DNA from: Phycisphaeraceae bacterium
Lineage (GTDB): Bacteria; Planctomycetota; Phycisphaerae; Phycisphaerales; UBA1924
NCBI GenBank assembly: GCA_021297895.1
Contig: JAJTHN010000020.1
Coordinates: 1 to 64,000, forward strand
Reading direction: 5' to 3'
Length of the DNA stretch: 64,000 nucleotides
The notes beneath the pieces were generated by a model. The model saw only the letters and a program-made list of their open reading frames with translations, had not been told where the DNA came from and did not search any database. The position numbers and the translations under genes are program-made. Below are positions 61,937-64,000 of this stretch, piece after piece (the stretch's first letter is position 1; the number at the start of each line of letters is the position of its first letter).

Positions 61937-63481
61937 GTGCCAATTTTCGGTTGGGGAAAGAAGGACGAGAGTACCAAGAAGGACGCCGCGGGCGCGAGCG
62001 GAACGGCGGAGGCGGCGGATCCGAAGGCCGCGGCCGGCAAGGACACGAAGTCTGGCGGGCTGGATCTTGATCCGGCCAAGGCCGACAAGTGGTTCAGTTA
62101 CGCCAAGAAGGTCGCGGATCAGAACAACATCGAGTACAGCCTGACGTGCCTTGTGCTCGGGTTGCGCTCGGCTCCGGATCGGCTCGACGCGGTGAAGGAT
62201 TTTTTCGCGACGGCTGATCGTTTGCGCGCGACCGGCGGTACGACGCTGAGCCAGGAGGCCCGCGACTCGATCAAGGGCAGCACCGTTATCGACAAGTACC
62301 TGCGTGCGCTGGTCGAGTGGGCTCTCAAGCCCAAGGAGCCCGAGGTGGCGGTGCGTGCGGCGATCGCGCCGACCGAACTTGGGTTGATCGAGGTTTCGCG
62401 GTGGATCGCGCCCAAGGCGCTCGGCGTTGTGGCATCTGCCGAGCGGCCGCGAAAGGATCAGGCCATCCGGCTGATGGAGACGTTCCAGAAGATCGAGGAC
62501 TATGAGAACGCGCTGAACGCGGGGCAGTTGGCAGTGCGGATCGATCCGGGCGACGCGCGACTGGCCAAGGACGTTCGCGACCTTTCGGCCCAGGCCGCGA
62601 TGACCCGCGGCGGGTTCGATCAGACCGGCAAAGAAGGCGGGTTCCGGTCGAACATTCGCGATGCGGATAAGCAGCGGTTGCTCGACGAGACTGACCGTTC
62701 GGTCAAGAGCGAGGAGATCGCTGACCGTGTCATCGCGGGTCTGAAGGCCGAGTTGGCGGCCAACCCGATGGATAAGCCGACGATCCGCAAGCTGCTCAAG
62801 GAACTCGTGGGCCGGGGCACGCCGGCGAGTGAGCAGGAAGCGATCGATTTGGCAGAGGCGAGTTTCAAGACCACGCAGGAGTTCTCGTTCCGCTCGTTCG
62901 CGGGCGAGGTGCGTGTCCGACAGGCCAAGCGCGAGGTCAAGCGGCTGAAGGCCGCGATCGCGGCGACTCCCGACGATGCGTCGCTCGCCCAGCAACTGGC
63001 CGATGCCGAGAGCAGGCGCAACGCGTTGGAGAAGGCCGAGCTCGAGGCCCGCGTCGCCGCGTATCCGACGGACCTGGGGCTGAAGTTCGAACTGGGCAAG
63101 GTTCTGCAGGCGATGGGCCAGCACGAGGAGGCGATCAGCCTTCTGCAGTTGGCCAAGAACGATCCCAAGCACCGCAACGCGGTCGCGCTCGCGCTGGGCG
63201 AGTCGTTCCTGGCGGTCGGGTGGTTTGATGAAGCGGTGCAGACCTTCCGCAACGCGCTGGAAGCGGTGGCGGACCCTAACGAGGGGCTGGGGCTTGATCT
63301 TCGGTATGCCCTGTGCGTTGCTCTTCAGAAGCGGGCCGAGGATGCGCGGGATCTGGCCAGCGCCGAGGAGGCGTACAAGCTCGCCTCGGCGATCGCCATC
63401 CAGAATATTTCGTACCGCGATGTTCGCACGCGCCGCGACCAGCTCAAGGTTCTGAGCATGCAGCTGCGCAGCAACGAGTGA
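61937..63481 (+). CDS. TPR-like repeat protein
   Basis: 514 residues, largely helical. It starts MPIFGWGKKDESTKK (GTG with AGGAG seven bases upstream), then an Ala/Lys/Asp-rich linker (about 15-50), the helical repeats KWFSYAKKVADQNNIEYSLTCLVLGLR and AIRLMETFQKIEDYENALNAGQLAVRIDP, a charged coiled coil (about 310-350), and C-terminal tetratricopeptide units (GLKFELGKVLQAMGQHEEAISLLQLAKNDP, ALGESFLAVGWFDEAVQTFRNALE). No signal peptide, so cytoplasmic. It resembles planctomycete proteins of unknown role and probably acts as a scaffold. kdsB starts 20 bp later. Confidence 0.8.
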   Translation: MPIFGWGKKDESTKKDAAGASGTAEAADPKAAAGKDTKSGGLDLDPAKADKWFSYAKKVADQNNIEYSLTCLVLGLRSAPDRLDAVKDFFATADRLRATGGTTLSQEARDSIKGSTVIDKYLRALVEWALKPKEPEVAVRAAIAPTELGLIEVSRWIAPKALGVVASAERPRKDQAIRLMETFQKIEDYENALNAGQLAVRIDPGDARLAKDVRDLSAQAAMTRGGFDQTGKEGGFRSNIRDADKQRLLDETDRSVKSEEIADRVIAGLKAELAANPMDKPTIRKLLKELVGRGTPASEQEAIDLAEASFKTTQEFSFRSFAGEVRVRQAKREVKRLKAAIAATPDDASLAQQLADAESRRNALEKAELEARVAAYPTDLGLKFELGKVLQAMGQHEEAISLLQLAKNDPKHRNAVALALGESFLAVGWFDEAVQTFRNALEAVADPNEGLGLDLRYALCVALQKRAEDARDLASAEEAYKLASAIAIQNISYRDVRTRRDQLKVLSMQLRSNE

Positions 63482-63500
63482 GCGGAACCGGAGCCGCAGC

Positions 63501-64000
63501 GTGAGCGATACTCAGGCGGTCATCATCGTGCCGGCTCGGCTTGCGTCGACGCGGTTCCCGGAGAAGGTGCTGGCGAGCGCAACGGGCAAGCCGCTCGTGC
63601 AGCATGTCGCGGAAGCCGCGGCGCGGGCCCGGTGTGCGACGCGGGTCGTGGTCGCTGCCGACGATGAGCGGATCGCGCGTGCGCTCAAGCCCTACGGCAC
63701 GGCGGTGGTGATGACGCGCGTGGATCATCCCAACGGATCGAGCCGGCTGAGCGAGGCGTGTCAGATCCTTGGGATGAGCGATGATGCGATCGTCGTCAAT
63801 GCTCAGGGCGATGAGCCGGAGATGGACGCGGGGATTATCGATGCGGCCGTGACGGCACTGCTGCGGACGCCGGGTGCGGTCGTCGGGACGGCCGCGGCCC
63901 CGCTGCGGAGCATGACCGAGTTCCGCGACCCCAACGTCGTCAAGGTTGTGACCGGAGTCGACGGGCGTGCGCTGTACTTTTCTCGCGCGCCGATCCCGTT
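63501..64000 (+). CDS. kdsB: 3-deoxy-manno-octulosonate cytidylyltransferase, N-terminal part (partial)
   Basis: The frame runs from GTG 63501 to the end of the window without a stop. It reads IIVPARLASTRFPEKVLASA, then GKPLVQHVAEAAARA, VVVAADDERIARAL, TRVDHPNGSSRLSEA, VVNAQGDEPEMDAGI and FRDPNVVKVVTGVDGRALYFSRAPIP. These are the KdsB motifs in order (P-A-R-x-x-S-T-R, D-D-x-R-I, D-H-x-N-G-S/T, N-x-Q-G-D-E-P). It activates Kdo as CMP-Kdo for lipopolysaccharide core synthesis. About two-thirds of the protein is present; the C-terminus is beyond the window. Confidence 0.93.
   Translation, partial: MSDTQAVIIVPARLASTRFPEKVLASATGKPLVQHVAEAAARARCATRVVVAADDERIARALKPYGTAVVMTRVDHPNGSSRLSEACQILGMSDDAIVVNAQGDEPEMDAGIIDAAVTALLRTPGAVVGTAAAPLRSMTEFRDPNVVKVVTGVDGRALYFSRAPIP

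Noticed and set aside
1-64000. tRNA genes, rRNA genes, CRISPR arrays and prophage
   Set aside because: No T-arm-like GGTTCGAATCC pattern, rRNA segment, regularly spaced repeats, cas genes or phage structural genes were seen on either strand.

Overview
The window reads as chromosomal DNA from a G+C-rich planctomycete, most likely of the class Phycisphaerae. The clues are two pseudopilin-type proteins with the [16 protein letters not shown] leader, a secreted protein ending in a PEP-CTERM-like tail (PTPGAAALLGLGG...RRRR), a beta-propeller protein ending in two planctomycete-style GC-type dockerin repeats (DVANTDGD...[13 protein letters not shown]), a release-factor-like rescue protein, and a Kdo cytidylyltransferase gene implying an LPS-type envelope. 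No rRNA, tRNA, CRISPR array, prophage or complete IS was seen. The only mobile trace is the 3' end of an IS630-like transposase at the left edge.

Layout. 1-2.9 kb: transposase remnant, small unknown gene, fabI, nadC, a stand-alone glycogen-binding-domain protein. 2.9-10.7 kb: exported protein of unknown function, Tat-exported alkaline phosphatase, outer-membrane barrel, BatA/VWA membrane protein coupled to rlmE. 10.8-18.3 kb: YhaM-like HD exonuclease, LON-domain protein, Gfo/Idh/MocA dehydrogenase, SDR, then an ArsR-methyltransferase fusion regulator ahead of ahcY, closed by a strong terminator. 18.5-26.4 kb: pseudopilin 1, a family-2 glycosyltransferase with a small membrane partner, lipoprotein, second Gfo/Idh/MocA protein, phosphodiester-glycosidase lipoprotein, PEP-CTERM protein. 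26.4-37.3 kb: a carbohydrate-use locus consisting of a GntR/LacI hybrid regulator, pseudopilin 2 translationally coupled to an ABC sugar-binding lipoprotein, two permeases, an FAD oxidoreductase, an SSS symporter and a MATE transporter. 37.3-45.9 kb, minus strand: trpE-G-D-CF-B-A, nearly all coupled by overlapping stop/start codons, followed by a hotdog-like protein and a release-factor-like protein, and preceded by a Trp-rich leader peptide and a terminator hairpin, which together form a classical attenuator. 46.1-51.8 kb: tricorn-like S41 peptidase and the dockerin-tailed propeller protein. 52-64 kb: rpsL-rpsG, metallophosphoesterase, GNAT, ThiF/MoeB, DinB-like protein, adk, RluA-type pseudouridine synthase, SurA/PpiD-like protein, rpsD, TPR-like protein and the start of kdsB.

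The most notable systems are (i) the tryptophan attenuator (leader peptide MNTRRAIGWCWWRNDV), (ii) the four-base overlap joining a pseudopilin gene to a sugar ABC importer, suggesting a surface fibre that works with glycan uptake, and (iii) the ArsR-SAM-methyltransferase regulator with a perfect inverted repeat across its own start, next to the S-adenosylhomocysteine hydrolase gene. Several genes (nadC, a Gfo/Idh/MocA gene, the trp leader) have a -10-like box exactly 6 nt before the start codon and no Shine-Dalgarno sequence, hinting at leaderless transcripts.
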